Source: Ruminobacter amylophilus
Lineage (GTDB): Bacteria > Pseudomonadota > Gammaproteobacteria > Enterobacterales > Succinivibrionaceae
DNA length: 64,000 nt
Reading direction: 5' to 3'
Assembly: GCF_900115655.1 (NCBI RefSeq)
Contig: NZ_FOXF01000005.1
Location: 48,950-112,949, forward strand
A program made the position numbers and the translations under genes. Under the pieces are notes generated by a model. It was not told the origin of the DNA. It saw only the letters and a program-made list of their open reading frames with translations, and searched no databases. Positions 8,801-17,421 of the stretch are shown here, one piece after another (positions within the stretch are counted from its first letter, which is position 1; each line of letters opens with the position of its first letter).

Positions 8801-11692
8801 GAACCACATTACCTTGACACCATGGCTGGTCATCCATGCTGAATCAACGCCTATGCTTGCCAGTGGAATCGTAACCTGATACATACGACCTGCAGCATTC
8901 TTGTTTGAAGTCGGCATCAGATCAGTATAAAGGGATGTATCCTTGTACTGGTCAGCACCACCATCGTAATTATTGGCAATACCCCAGTAATTTGCTGATA
9001 CTGGCTGCTGATAAACCACACGTTCAATACCAGCGGCATCAAAACCGATTAAATAGCCACCTTCTACGTCATAAGAGAACAGGCCTTCTGAATTAGTAAG
9101 GAAGAGCCCCGGCTTGTTAACGGTAGGAAGACGAGGGTGGAACATAAGTAAAGTGTCCAGACCATCTTTAATATTCCAGAATGTTAACTTATCATTCCAA
9201 GGATTACCGCCTTCATCCATCAGACCTACACCGGCCTTTCTCTTGCCGGTATTAATTGCAATACCGTTAGGAAGGAACTGGTAAGAAGAGGCATCGAAAT
9301 CACTTCCTGTTTCAGCATCCTGAAGATTTGGGAATTCCACCATCAGATAAAGATTTGTGTCATCCCATGCTGCGTGAAGACTGTAAACATCAGTTGGATA
9401 TTCATGGTAGCCACGATAAGCGCGAGGGTCATCGTTTGCGGCACTTACAGCTATTAAAGTGTCATCCCCCCAGTCAGACGCTCCAGAGATAGTCTTATTG
9501 GCACCTACGTTACCGTTAGGATTTGTTGCATGATACGCATCTGAAACAGCTCCTTCAGTAGTACCACCGGTACATACTGTTTCGGTCTTGGTGGTGCACA
9601 CTTCCTCGCATGAAGTATCTGCATCACCCTTACAGTACGGATCGCTGTCAGTACAGATATCTGAAACATTGATGCTTACTGGATTGGTAACAAAAACACT
9701 TGTCTTTCCGTCAGACACTGTAAGTTTTGCGGTGTAATTACCATTTGCAGCATATGTATGTTTTGGATTCTTTTCAGTAGATGTAGCACCGTCACCGAAA
9801 TTCCATGAATATGTGAGTTCATCACCATCCTGATCTTCAGAGTTATTGGTAAACGTTGCAGTGTATCTGTCTACCGAAACGCTGAATTTTGCAACAGGTG
9901 AATTATTTTCCATTGTTACGGTAACATTCTGCGTGAACTCTTCTGATGCCAGCTTACCGTCGTTAACAGTTAATTTAACGGTGTAGGAAGCATTCTTTGC
10001 TTCATAGGTATGCTGAGGATTCTTTGCAGTAGATGACTGGCCGTCACCGAAATCCCAAACGTATGATAACTGATCACCATCAGCGTCTGTTGAAGCATCA
10101 GTGAAAGTAACCACATTCTGTGCGGCACTGTAACTAAACATTGCAACAGGCTTGTGGTTTACAACTGGATCAATGATGCTAACATTTACACTGTGTTCCT
10201 TAGTAACAGTAGCTGCGCCATCATTTGCAGTCAGCTTGACTGTGTAGGCACCTGATTTAGCATACTGATGTTCCGGACTAACCTGAGTTGAGGTAGTGTT
10301 ATCACCGAAATCCCATACATATGACAATTCGTCACCATCAGGATCGTTTGATGTATTTGTAAATTTCACCAGTCCATTGTCTTCTGTATATGAGAACTCA
10401 GGGACAGGAGGATTATTTTCAGATGAAACCTTTACAGGATTGGTGATACTTGACTCGGTCTTGCCATCTGAAACAGTCAGTTTAACACTGTAATTGCCAT
10501 AATCAGCATATACATGAGTTGGATTCGCATCAGTTGATTTCTGACCGTCGCCGAAATCCCAAACGTATGATAACTGATCACCATCCTTATCAGATGACTT
10601 ATTAGTAAATTTAACTGTCTTTCCGTTAACTTCTGAAGTGAACGCAGCTTCTGGAGCATTATTTACATTAGCGGTAACATTAACAGTTACAGACTGAGTT
10701 AACTGATAAACATCTCCGTCAGCAATGGTAACTACAACAGTATATGTACCTGATTTCTTGTATACATGAGTTGGGTTCAGTTCAGTTGAGGTTTCATTGT
10801 CACCAAAATTCCACTTTACACTTGCTGCATCTGAAACATTTGTCAGTTTAAAGGTAACACTTCCGGTTCCTTCAGTCACGCTATATGACATTTCCGGTGC
10901 ATCAGGTGATGGAGGAACTGGCTGATCCGGATTATCAAATGTCTTCATACCTATGGCAGAAACACTTCTTAACATCTTGATTCTGTCATTATCGTTTTCT
11001 GACAGATATGTCTTAATCTTCTGCAGTAAACCATGCAACTGATTCGATACAGTACCGTAAGCACCTGAAGACAGGTCATTTGCAAGCTTGCCATAACCTA
11101 AAATAAGTAAAGTATCGGATAACGATTTAACATCTGCATCAAGACTGTTGAACACGGTATCATAACCAAAATCATTAGAATTTGCACTTGTGCCGATAAT
11201 GCTGGCAAGATCATCAGGCCCTGCTATATTGCCTGAACCGGAATTCTGGGAATACGCCAGATTGGTTAATGGATTCAAATTAACTACATCTGAAACAGAC
11301 TTTGTTGATGCCCCTGAAGCTGCTCCGCCAACGTTGGCCTTGATTCTCATCTTTGAAAGAGCGTTCTGGGCAATGACATTCACATCATTTAAGTTGATTG
11401 AACTATCGTATTCTAATTTAGCTGAACCGCTAACACCATTCACGGTTTTGTTTGGCTCACCTGAGTCACAGCTGTCATTTTTGTTTAAATCAAGACAGAT
11501 TTGGGTTACAGTGCTTGATGCATCTGCATTACCATCAGCCATTGCTGCGTCATTAGAAGAATAAAGACTGTAATTTACAGTCATATATGCATTATCTGGT
11601 GTTGGATTATCCCCACCACCACCGCCACCGCCACCACACGCAGTGACTGCCATAGCAGATGCAATAGCTAAAGATAAAGTTGTTAATTTCAT
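5813..11692 (-). CDS. Giant surface lipoprotein alpha-amylase A (PKD array, starch-binding modules, GH13)
   Basis: 1959 aa. Lipoprotein signal with lipobox AVTAC (Cys19) followed by eight glycines. Next comes an N-terminal module with CLDLNKNDSC and LNPLT motifs, then five PKD repeats at about 266-338, 347-422, 428-505, 514-594 and 599-677, each with a W-[DN]-F-G-D signature. A Cys-rich linker leads to a DOMON/CBM9-like region (about 716-1012), an Ig-like stretch, and a CBM26-like starch-binding module (about 1168-1270). The C-terminal GH13 domain (about 1395-1905) has DVVMNH (1521-1526), nucleophile Asp1670 in GFRCD, acid Glu1717 in GEHW and Asp1781 in SSHD. The last motif resembles E. coli MalS (GH13_19). 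It is inferred to cut starch at the cell surface and to be exported by the neighbouring T2SS. Monocistronic by its terminators. The domain limits and CBM names are by eye. Confidence 0.9.
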   Translation of the reverse strand: MKLTTLSLAIASAMAVTACGGGGGGGGDNPTPDNAYMTVNYSLYSSNDAAMADGNADASSTVTQICLDLNKNDSCDSGEPNKTVNGVSGSAKLEYDSSINLNDVNVIAQNALSKMRIKANVGGAASGASTKSVSDVVNLNPLTNLAYSQNSGSGNIAGPDDLASIIGTSANSNDFGYDTVFNSLDADVKSLSDTLLILGYGKLANDLSSGAYGTVSNQLHGLLQKIKTYLSENDNDRIKMLRSVSAIGMKTFDNPDQPVPPSPDAPEMSYSVTEGTGSVTFKLTNVSDAASVKWNFGDNETSTELNPTHVYKKSGTYTVVVTIADGDVYQLTQSVTVNVTANVNNAPEAAFTSEVNGKTVKFTNKSSDKDGDQLSYVWDFGDGQKSTDANPTHVYADYGNYSVKLTVSDGKTESSITNPVKVSSENNPPVPEFSYTEDNGLVKFTNTSNDPDGDELSYVWDFGDNTTSTQVSPEHQYAKSGAYTVKLTANDGAATVTKEHSVNVSIIDPVVNHKPVAMFSYSAAQNVVTFTDASTDADGDQLSYVWDFGDGQSSTAKNPQHTYEAKNASYTVKLTVNDGKLASEEFTQNVTVTMENNSPVAKFSVSVDRYTATFTNNSEDQDGDELTYSWNFGDGATSTEKNPKHTYAANGNYTAKLTVSDGKTSVFVTNPVSINVSDICTDSDPYCKGDADTSCEEVCTTKTETVCTGGTTEGAVSDAYHATNPNGNVGANKTISGASDWGDDTLIAVSAANDDPRAYRGYHEYPTDVYSLHAAWDDTNLYLMVEFPNLQDAETGSDFDASSYQFLPNGIAINTGKRKAGVGLMDEGGNPWNDKLTFWNIKDGLDTLLMFHPRLPTVNKPGLFLTNSEGLFSYDVEGGYLIGFDAAGIERVVYQQPVSANYWGIANNYDGGADQYKDTSLYTDLMPTSNKNAAGRMYQVTIPLASIGVDSAWMTSHGVKVMWFTTMGQSPMDCLPWDPVMVDAASEPYSVEDSTSHEKEDLDIITVPLASVGKLQSTGTGQETCTDVEKEVCEPDPQCQIDTSAIEVSLNGSTKDNGKSVTVTATVATGYKGVKYTWEPSVGSKVTSEYNDTTKSFTVNKSSKEQTFTLKVTADSAKGYRTGSETYTVTIPACQGDECPNPSEWSTSTGEFADVSVYTESNCKAPANSIILKYDGFTSPYVWLYKDSETNYSGGKWPGAAMTKIEGCTESFYTYTPSTTVDSALAIFSDTIDGLNQYPGTNQPGVEYSSATPCFDFSAKKFKTADECGMTPAEVKTETYVTVDNKKQADGSIIKIVEKDGEASSAYKDVALMIYGKGVGKETKGTYTIDGSEQEFTNGEIIRVGANVTAPDTEAGEDPKKATLTVTYGDASSTYTIQKSKWVTPPPVTGVDFTWNNALIYFVVTDRFANGNTSNDNSYGRKNPDASGHPTATFHGGDIKGLTKNLDYIKSLGMNAIWLTAAYEQSHGWTGGGKNGNFQHYAYHGYYALDFTSLDANMGTVDEFREFVTEAHKRGIRVVMDVVMNHSGYATLKDMCDFGFGVRSDGKNACEEWTPGSGESYHNKPISEAADSRWDSWWGANWLRFGAYGGCGSDDLTTCTSYLPDFKNEPNGSSVNLPTFLVNKWQTADAAHDIPAAKAYRAGNMSVADFEAHWLASWVEEFGIDGFRCDTAKHVEKATWGKLKKYSNEALAKWRANHANGDDPAASWTDDFWMTGEHWNFGTDPSDGSGYGSTGGFNSMINFSLGCSTPDASTWSSYAGKFNNGTSAPALNALSYVSSHDTQLCRPGDMKALGTGLVLLPGGVQVYYGDETARPNDNGGSGNDEEHGTRSDMNFPSDISNQAEWAANVDSISTSFSSNETLAHWQKVGQFRFRNPAVGAGKQTETGDGSLCRKYDNSSENISNAVVIHVGSASSVNVGDCFEDGTEVMDGYSGATGTVSGGSVSLSGTGSLILLEVKR

Positions 11693-11713
11693 TGTCTATA
11701 ATCCTGAATTGGG

Positions 11714-11769
11714 TTTAACATCTGACAAATTTAAATAAATTTAAACATGTTTTAACATTGAGTTAACAT
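11714..11769 (-). repeat. TTTAACAT direct repeats upstream of amylase A
   Basis: On the plus strand TTTAACAT at 11714-11721 and 11751-11758, and GTTAACAT at 11762-11769; the last two are 11 bp apart. The octamer resembles the three ATTTAACA copies upstream of amylase B. They lie in the predicted leader, downstream of the candidate promoter. Function unknown; the sequence is AT-rich and chance copies occur elsewhere. Confidence 0.4.
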
Positions 11770-11791
11770 TTCAAATTTACTTTAATTTAAA

Positions 11792-11820
11792 ATTTTAATA
11801 CATAAAAAAAACGATTTCAA
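11792..11820 (-). promoter_or_regulatory. Candidate sigma-70 promoter for amylase A
   Basis: Minus-strand TTGAAA (11815-11820) and TAAAAT (11792-11797), spacing 17 bp, in the gap between the amylase B terminator and the amylase A start. It predicts a leader of roughly 90 nt. By-eye call in AT-rich DNA. Confidence 0.45.
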
Positions 11821-11909
11821 ACTTATTTCATAAATATCTATTTTTTATATTTTTTCTGAAATACAGATCACATTTATACAATGTTTTCTAAATTTTATAG
11901 GCACACAAA

Positions 11910-11947
11910 ATAATAAAGAGTTCGTCTTTATGAAAACGAACTCTTTT
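11910..11947 (-). terminator. Rho-independent terminator after amylase B
   Basis: Stem AAAGAGTTCGT (11915-11925) and ACGAACTCTTT (11936-11946) with a 10-nt loop, followed on the minus strand by an AT-rich TTATTATTTTG tail. Separates amylase B from amylase A. Confidence 0.8.
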
Positions 11948-11974
11948 ATAAATTTGTGGTTTTAATATCAGTTA

Positions 11975-14900
11975 TTACTTAAGAAACTGACTCTTTGAAA
12001 CCACTTTTCCACCGGTATATCCCTTAACAAGAACTCTCATAGAAGCACCAGGAATATTACCAAGATTTACGGTTCCGCCACTTACAGTGTAGCTGGTTCC
12101 GGTCACGAGATCCTGATAGGTACCATCGGTAGCACCGCTTACAGTCACATCACCGCCACCTGTTCCAGGAATGGCAACAATGGCAACATCATTTTCGTAC
12201 TGTCTTTCAAATACGAAAGGTTCGCCGTTAAGAACTTTCAGAGTTCCTCGTCTTAAAGCAATCGATGCCTTTCTTATTGCATTTAAATCTGTAATGTGAC
12301 TGATGATTGGATCACCGTTATCAATTGTATCCCCGACATACAGTCTACCGGTGTCCTTCACGAGGTCGTCTGCACTGGTAAGATCCGGAGGTAGACCAAC
12401 GCGAACTCCGGTTTCATCACCGGCATACATTACTGGAATACCGCGAACGGTCCATAGCACGTTGTATGCAAGGGCTGAATTAGCTCTGTCAGTACAGCAG
12501 TGCTGTGCACCTGAACCTGACCAGGTGTTATCCGGAGTAAGGTCATGATTCTGGAAGAAAGTTACCAACTTGGTCGGATCGGCATACCAGCTGTCAAATG
12601 AGTTAAAGACGTTAGCCAGTTCGTTTACCCCGCCCTTGGTTACGTTATTTCTGAAGGTACTCATTAATGAGAAGTCCAGAACAGAAATACCTGAATCTCC
12701 TGATTTTTCCGCACCAGCAGCAGACGTTCTGGTGTAGTACCAAGGATGCAGTTCTGAAGGAGTGTTATCACCGAATCCCTTAATCAGAGCTTCGCCGAAT
12801 ACAAACAAACCAGGCTTATACTTCTGCCACTTTGATGTCATAGCCATAACATCCTCTCTAGGCATATGCTTAAGAGTATCTATACGAACAGCATCAATAC
12901 CCATGTCAAGGTACATTCTCATCATGGCATTCATATAGTTCTGAACCTGCTCTGTTTCAGTTGTTAAGTCAACACAGTCACCAGCCATACTGCGCTGCTG
13001 TACTTCATCAACACTTTCCCAGTTGTTGGTGTAAGTTGAGTGATACCAGTAAGAATAAAGCTGCTGTCCTGAACCAGGAGACCAGTAATAATTATCGTAT
13101 GGCTTTTCACTGTCAGCATTTCCATCCACAGGCACTGAAGCATCATTGAAGTGAACAGTGAACTTGGCGGAAGCATCTGGATCACCAGCGCAGACACGTC
13201 GATGCCATGTTGGAGCAACAGGATTGTCATTGTCACAGCGGTTATATGACTTATAATCACCTACATTCTTGACATACACATCTCCCATATTTATGCCGTC
13301 CTTGCCGTATTTAGCGTCGACATGATATTTGGTAGGAATTTTATCAAGATATACCTGACCGCGAATACCGTAGTTACTTGAATGGTTAAGCACCACGTCC
13401 TGAACAACCTTGATTCCCTTGGCATGAGCTGCCTTAATGAAATCAAAATAAGTTGCACCAGGGCTTTCAAGTCTGAGATCCGGCTGGAACCAGTCATATG
13501 CATGGTAACCGTGATAATCAAGACCTGAACGGTTTTCTACCGGTGGAGTAATCCAAATTGCGGTGAATCCCATTGATTTGATGTAGTCAAGCTGTTCAAT
13601 CAGTCCCTTAAAGTCACCTCTCCAGCTTGGGTCATCAATATCAAAACGGTCACGACAATAATAGTTGTTGTCCTTATCACCATCGTAGTAACGTGCTGTT
13701 ACGACAAAATAGATTGTCTCATCACGGAAATCAGTTGATGCTGAAACAGCAGGATTCTGCGATTTGATAAACCAGAAGAAGTGCTGTTCCTGTTTAGCAC
13801 CGTTACTGCCTACAACAAGAGCGCGAAGTCTGTATGCTGTGCCTAACTTATCAGTGGAAGTATCCTTTAATGAAATCGGACCGGTATACTTGGTTGATGA
13901 AGTAGTTGGTTCAGTATTATCCAGTGTGTAGTAGATAGTAGCATCAGTACCGTTTCTGTCGGCATCCTCGGTAGTTAAAGTAACAACCTGATCTTCATGG
14001 TAACTGCCTGGAATAAGACTTGGAACAATGAATGGAGCAGAATCAACACCATCTAATCCTTCGGCAGTGGAGTCAAAACCTGCTGTACTGAGGTCATTCC
14101 AAGGAATATTGTTGGTGAGAACACTATCATCAGGATCTACCTCAGGATCAACCTTGCCGCCACCGGAAACCTTAGTAGCTGATCCAGAAAGAACACAGGA
14201 ATCAATTACAGTCCACTTTCCGTCATAACATCCCGCTGAAGGAGCATTGGTCAAATCACCTGTAATTTTCTCTCCGCCTTTCAGGAATATGACGTTGACT
14301 TTGCTTTCTGTTATTGCTGAAGTGTCATAGAAAGACCATGAACTGTCTTCTGAAGCAGTAGTCATGGCTGAACCAGGCCATTCACCTGCCAGTACCCCTG
14401 AATCATTCCAGATATAGATACCGTCAGCAACTCCCTTATAGTAGATTCCCTTCTTCTCAGGAACAACACTTGTGCCTTCAGCAAGTTCGAATGTATAGGA
14501 TTTAGATACACTCTTACCTTCACTGGTAACAGTGAGAACCACTGTCTTGGTTCCCCCCTGGGTATAGGTCACGGTCGGATTCTTACCGGTTGCAGTCTTA
14601 CCGTCATCCAAATCCCAGCTGTATGTCTGAGGTTTTGAAACTTTAACAGTTGAATAGGCTGTTAAAGTGCCTTTCAGACCGTTAAAATCATAAGTGAAAT
14701 CAACTTCAAAATCACCTGTTGCTCCGACGGTAACATTCTTTGTTGCAGGTTGACTTTCCGCTTTGCCGTCAGAAGCAGTCAAAGTAACAATGTAAGTACC
14801 TTCCTTGGCATAAGTATGAGTACCGCTTTCAGTCTCAGAAGTTGAACCGTCTCCGAAATTCCACTTATAAGTGAGAGTATCTCCATCTTCGTCTGTTGAT

Positions 14901-17191
14901 TCGGATGCATAGGTTAATGTTAAACCATCAACACTTGACTTAATTTTAGCAACCGGAGCATGATTGCCGGATGTAACGGTAATCTTTTTAAAAACTGTTT
15001 CACTGTTTACCTTACCATCAGAAACAGTAAGTTTAATGGTATATTCACCTTCCTGGGAATAATCATGTGTACCTTTTTCCAGTTCTGATGTAGTTCCATC
15101 ACCGAAATCCCACAAATAAGTGAGTGAATCTCCGTCTGCATCTGTTGATCCGCTGGCGTCATAAGACAGCTGCATACCAGACAGGGATGATGAAATAACA
15201 GCTACAGGAGCATTATTGATAACAACATCAATGCTTACCTTGTTCTGAACTTTTCCGTCTAGCTGACCATCACTGGCAGTAAGAGTTACAGTATAATCCT
15301 TCTTTTCTGAAGGGTACTTATGGATCGGATTTTCTTCAGTTGAAGTAGTGCCGTCACCAAAATCCCATACGTAACTGAGTTTATCCCCGTCATCGTCCTT
15401 AGAGTTATTGGTAAAACTTACAGTTACTTTGTCATCCGCAACCTGATGTGTAAAATCAGCCTTTGGTGCATGATTAACAACATCTTTCCTAACAACTACA
15501 GTATGAGTATCCGTTGCTACGGTAGTACCTTCAGAATTCAGCAGTTTTAAAATAATGGTGTATTCACCATCTTCATTATAGGTATGGACAATTTCCTGTC
15601 CCTTTTCGGTATTTCCGTCTCCCATGTTCCATTCATATGTAACATCACCGCTGATACCTGATGATTTTGCCTTCATTGATACCACAAGACCGTTTGATTC
15701 AATGTCGGAAATGGAAACTGTAGGAACAAGAATACTTTCTACCGTAACAGTGAATGGGTAAGAAGCTGTTGAATCACCTGCTGTATAATACAGAATAACA
15801 GTATATGCCCCTGCCTTACTGAAAGTTTTTGTAACTTCTGCTCCGGAAATTTTTTCAGATGTACTCCCGTCCGTAAAGTCCCAGACAGGATCCTTCGCAT
15901 CGGTTTTTAAAGTTACAGTCAGACCATTTGTAGTAATATCGATATTTGGAATTACTACAGGTTCATCCTTGGAAACTTTTACACTGAATGTTGCAGGCTC
16001 TGACTGATTTCCAGCCTCGTCTTCAACAACTAAAGAAATGGTATAGCTGCCTGCTTCACTGTATGTATGAACCGGAGACTTTTCAGTTGAAGTGCTGCCA
16101 TCTCCAAAATCCCACATGTATTTTGCAATATTGCCGGAAGAATTATTAGACAGTTCAACAGTCAGCTGCTCAATCTTTGATATACTGAAACTTGCCTTAA
16201 GATCTGCACCGCACATTGAAGATGTGGTTTCAAATTTTTTAACTTCCTTTACGGTTGCCAGTCCATCAGTAACTGACAGAGTAGCCTGATGTTCGCCTAT
16301 ATTACTGAATACATGCTGAAAACTCTGCTTCTTTTCAACGGTTCCATCATCAAGTTCCCATTTATATGACAGGGTATCACCATCCTGATCTGTAGCCTTC
16401 GCGGTAAAAATCACTTCACGACAGGCAACTTCTACAGCCTGAACATTGGTGATCTGTGGCTCATGATTAGTATCAACGCCGTCAATCAAATGATCAAAAT
16501 TACTATGGGTAGCATATGAACTTATAATACCCTCGACTGAAACACCTTTATTCAGGGCTGTCTCAATTTTGGCGATTGCTCCTTTAACATTCTGAACAAC
16601 TGCATCGCTGCCAAGATTATGATTCATATTGGACAGGGACTGCAGGAATACGGATACAGCACTTCCAGATCTGATGGTTGAGTCAAAGGCTGAAGCATTG
16701 ATACCGATTAAATTTGCCAGAGAACTCTTTGCTGCAACAATATCAAGTCTCTGGTTTTTGGAATATCTGTAAAGCTGAGAAGTCAGCGGATTGACATTGA
16801 TTGAAAGATTGTTTGATTCAGCCTTTGTAACTGAAGATAACATCTCGGCACTGGTAACGTTAATAAACGTTTTTTGGTTATTAACAACAGCCATCAGGTT
16901 GCTGCCCTGAGTAATCTGATCTTTGGTAAGAGTCTGATTTGCATAACCATTGCTGTCTGTTGAAGTTAACTCAAGATCATCTGTTACGCTACATGATTCA
17001 TCACGATTATCATCCAGACACACGGTTATATTTGATACTGGAGCTCCGGTCTCGTCCTGAACGGCCAACTTGACGTTATAATCGGAAATAACTGGATCAT
17101 CTCCATTACCGCCGCCACCGCCGCCTCCACAGGCTGTTACACCTACGGTGAGCATAATGGCTGAAGCAAGTCTGCTATATTTAAAATTCAT
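11975..17191 (-). CDS. Giant surface lipoprotein alpha-amylase B (PKD array, CBM26-like, chitobiase-C-like, GH13)
   Basis: 1738 aa. Lipobox GVTAC (Cys21) followed by seven glycines. The N-terminal module (about 30-240) has CLDDNRDESC and VNPLT motifs. About eight PKD-like repeats follow at roughly 244-322, 331-406, 413-486, 491-568, 574-656, 659-740, 743-822 and 827-903; some are degenerate (WELDDG, WNMGDG). A CBM26-like module (about 913-1000, WPGSAMT) precedes a chitobiase/hexosaminidase C-terminal-like domain (about 1052-1142) and a GH13 domain (about 1155-1725). Catalytic set complete: DVVLNH (1265-1270), nucleophile Asp1438 in VRID, acid Glu1467 in FGEA, Asp1550 in FFQNHD. Likely an endo-acting amylase on the outer surface; the exact GH13 subfamily is not certain. 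Its first ~740 residues align in order with the enzyme-free lipoprotein encoded upstream. Confidence 0.9.
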   Translation of the reverse strand: MNFKYSRLASAIMLTVGVTACGGGGGGGNGDDPVISDYNVKLAVQDETGAPVSNITVCLDDNRDESCSVTDDLELTSTDSNGYANQTLTKDQITQGSNLMAVVNNQKTFINVTSAEMLSSVTKAESNNLSINVNPLTSQLYRYSKNQRLDIVAAKSSLANLIGINASAFDSTIRSGSAVSVFLQSLSNMNHNLGSDAVVQNVKGAIAKIETALNKGVSVEGIISSYATHSNFDHLIDGVDTNHEPQITNVQAVEVACREVIFTAKATDQDGDTLSYKWELDDGTVEKKQSFQHVFSNIGEHQATLSVTDGLATVKEVKKFETTSSMCGADLKASFSISKIEQLTVELSNNSSGNIAKYMWDFGDGSTSTEKSPVHTYSEAGSYTISLVVEDEAGNQSEPATFSVKVSKDEPVVIPNIDITTNGLTVTLKTDAKDPVWDFTDGSTSEKISGAEVTKTFSKAGAYTVILYYTAGDSTASYPFTVTVESILVPTVSISDIESNGLVVSMKAKSSGISGDVTYEWNMGDGNTEKGQEIVHTYNEDGEYTIILKLLNSEGTTVATDTHTVVVRKDVVNHAPKADFTHQVADDKVTVSFTNNSKDDDGDKLSYVWDFGDGTTSTEENPIHKYPSEKKDYTVTLTASDGQLDGKVQNKVSIDVVINNAPVAVISSSLSGMQLSYDASGSTDADGDSLTYLWDFGDGTTSELEKGTHDYSQEGEYTIKLTVSDGKVNSETVFKKITVTSGNHAPVAKIKSSVDGLTLTYASESTDEDGDTLTYKWNFGDGSTSETESGTHTYAKEGTYIVTLTASDGKAESQPATKNVTVGATGDFEVDFTYDFNGLKGTLTAYSTVKVSKPQTYSWDLDDGKTATGKNPTVTYTQGGTKTVVLTVTSEGKSVSKSYTFELAEGTSVVPEKKGIYYKGVADGIYIWNDSGVLAGEWPGSAMTTASEDSSWSFYDTSAITESKVNVIFLKGGEKITGDLTNAPSAGCYDGKWTVIDSCVLSGSATKVSGGGKVDPEVDPDDSVLTNNIPWNDLSTAGFDSTAEGLDGVDSAPFIVPSLIPGSYHEDQVVTLTTEDADRNGTDATIYYTLDNTEPTTSSTKYTGPISLKDTSTDKLGTAYRLRALVVGSNGAKQEQHFFWFIKSQNPAVSASTDFRDETIYFVVTARYYDGDKDNNYYCRDRFDIDDPSWRGDFKGLIEQLDYIKSMGFTAIWITPPVENRSGLDYHGYHAYDWFQPDLRLESPGATYFDFIKAAHAKGIKVVQDVVLNHSSNYGIRGQVYLDKIPTKYHVDAKYGKDGINMGDVYVKNVGDYKSYNRCDNDNPVAPTWHRRVCAGDPDASAKFTVHFNDASVPVDGNADSEKPYDNYYWSPGSGQQLYSYWYHSTYTNNWESVDEVQQRSMAGDCVDLTTETEQVQNYMNAMMRMYLDMGIDAVRIDTLKHMPREDVMAMTSKWQKYKPGLFVFGEALIKGFGDNTPSELHPWYYTRTSAAGAEKSGDSGISVLDFSLMSTFRNNVTKGGVNELANVFNSFDSWYADPTKLVTFFQNHDLTPDNTWSGSGAQHCCTDRANSALAYNVLWTVRGIPVMYAGDETGVRVGLPPDLTSADDLVKDTGRLYVGDTIDNGDPIISHITDLNAIRKASIALRRGTLKVLNGEPFVFERQYENDVAIVAIPGTGGGDVTVSGATDGTYQDLVTGTSYTVSGGTVNLGNIPGASMRVLVKGYTGGKVVSKSQFLK

Positions 17192-17216
17192 GTTTCAACA
17201 CCTGTAATTTTGTTCA

Positions 17217-17230
17217 TGAAAAAGTTTTCA
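17217..17230 (-). promoter_or_regulatory. Palindrome TGAAAA-AG-TTTTCA upstream of amylase B
   Basis: Perfect 6-bp arms around a 2-bp centre, 26 bp before the start codon. A related sequence, AAAACGTTTT, occurs upstream of the amylopullulanase. LacI-family sugar repressors often bind such palindromes, but the position near the ribosome site and the AT-rich background make this only a candidate. Confidence 0.25.
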
Positions 17231-17263
17231 GAGAAAAATTTTATCATATCAATATCACAATCC

Positions 17264-17291
17264 ATTTAACACATTTAACAGATATTTAACA
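17264..17291 (-). repeat. Three ATTTAACA direct repeats upstream of amylase B
   Basis: ATTTAACA occurs at 17264-17271, 17273-17280 and 17284-17291, starts 9 and 11 bp apart, near one helical turn. Immediately beyond lies a good CRP half-site (TGTGA on the minus strand, 17296-17300), whose second half is weak. This looks like an activator-binding region, but no regulator is known. Confidence 0.45.
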
Positions 17292-17356
17292 CCGATCACA
17301 CTAATAATTTGATATGTGTAGACATTTTATATAGACATTTAGTATACGTTTTTAAA

Positions 17357-17392
17357 ACAGAAAACCACTGTCAAACAGATGACAGTGGTTTT
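17357..17392 (-). terminator. Rho-independent terminator after PKD lipoprotein
   Basis: Stem AAAACCACTGTC (17361-17372) and GACAGTGGTTTT (17381-17392), 8-nt loop, followed on the minus strand by TTTTCTGTTTT. Ends the amylopullulanase-PKD lipoprotein transcript. Confidence 0.85.
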
Positions 17393-17421
17393 AAAGATTG
17401 ATAAATATCAGCTAAATTACA

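Noticed and set aside
9601..10900. Repeated DNA in the PKD region as a tandem repeat or CRISPR-like array
   Set aside because: Periodicity comes from diverged PKD domains of about 80 codons; no identical short repeats with unique spacers.
11190..11564. Long plus-strand open frame opposite the amylase A N-terminus
   Set aside because: Lies wholly inside a clear lipoprotein gene on the other strand, no ribosome site or recognisable domain; shadow frame.
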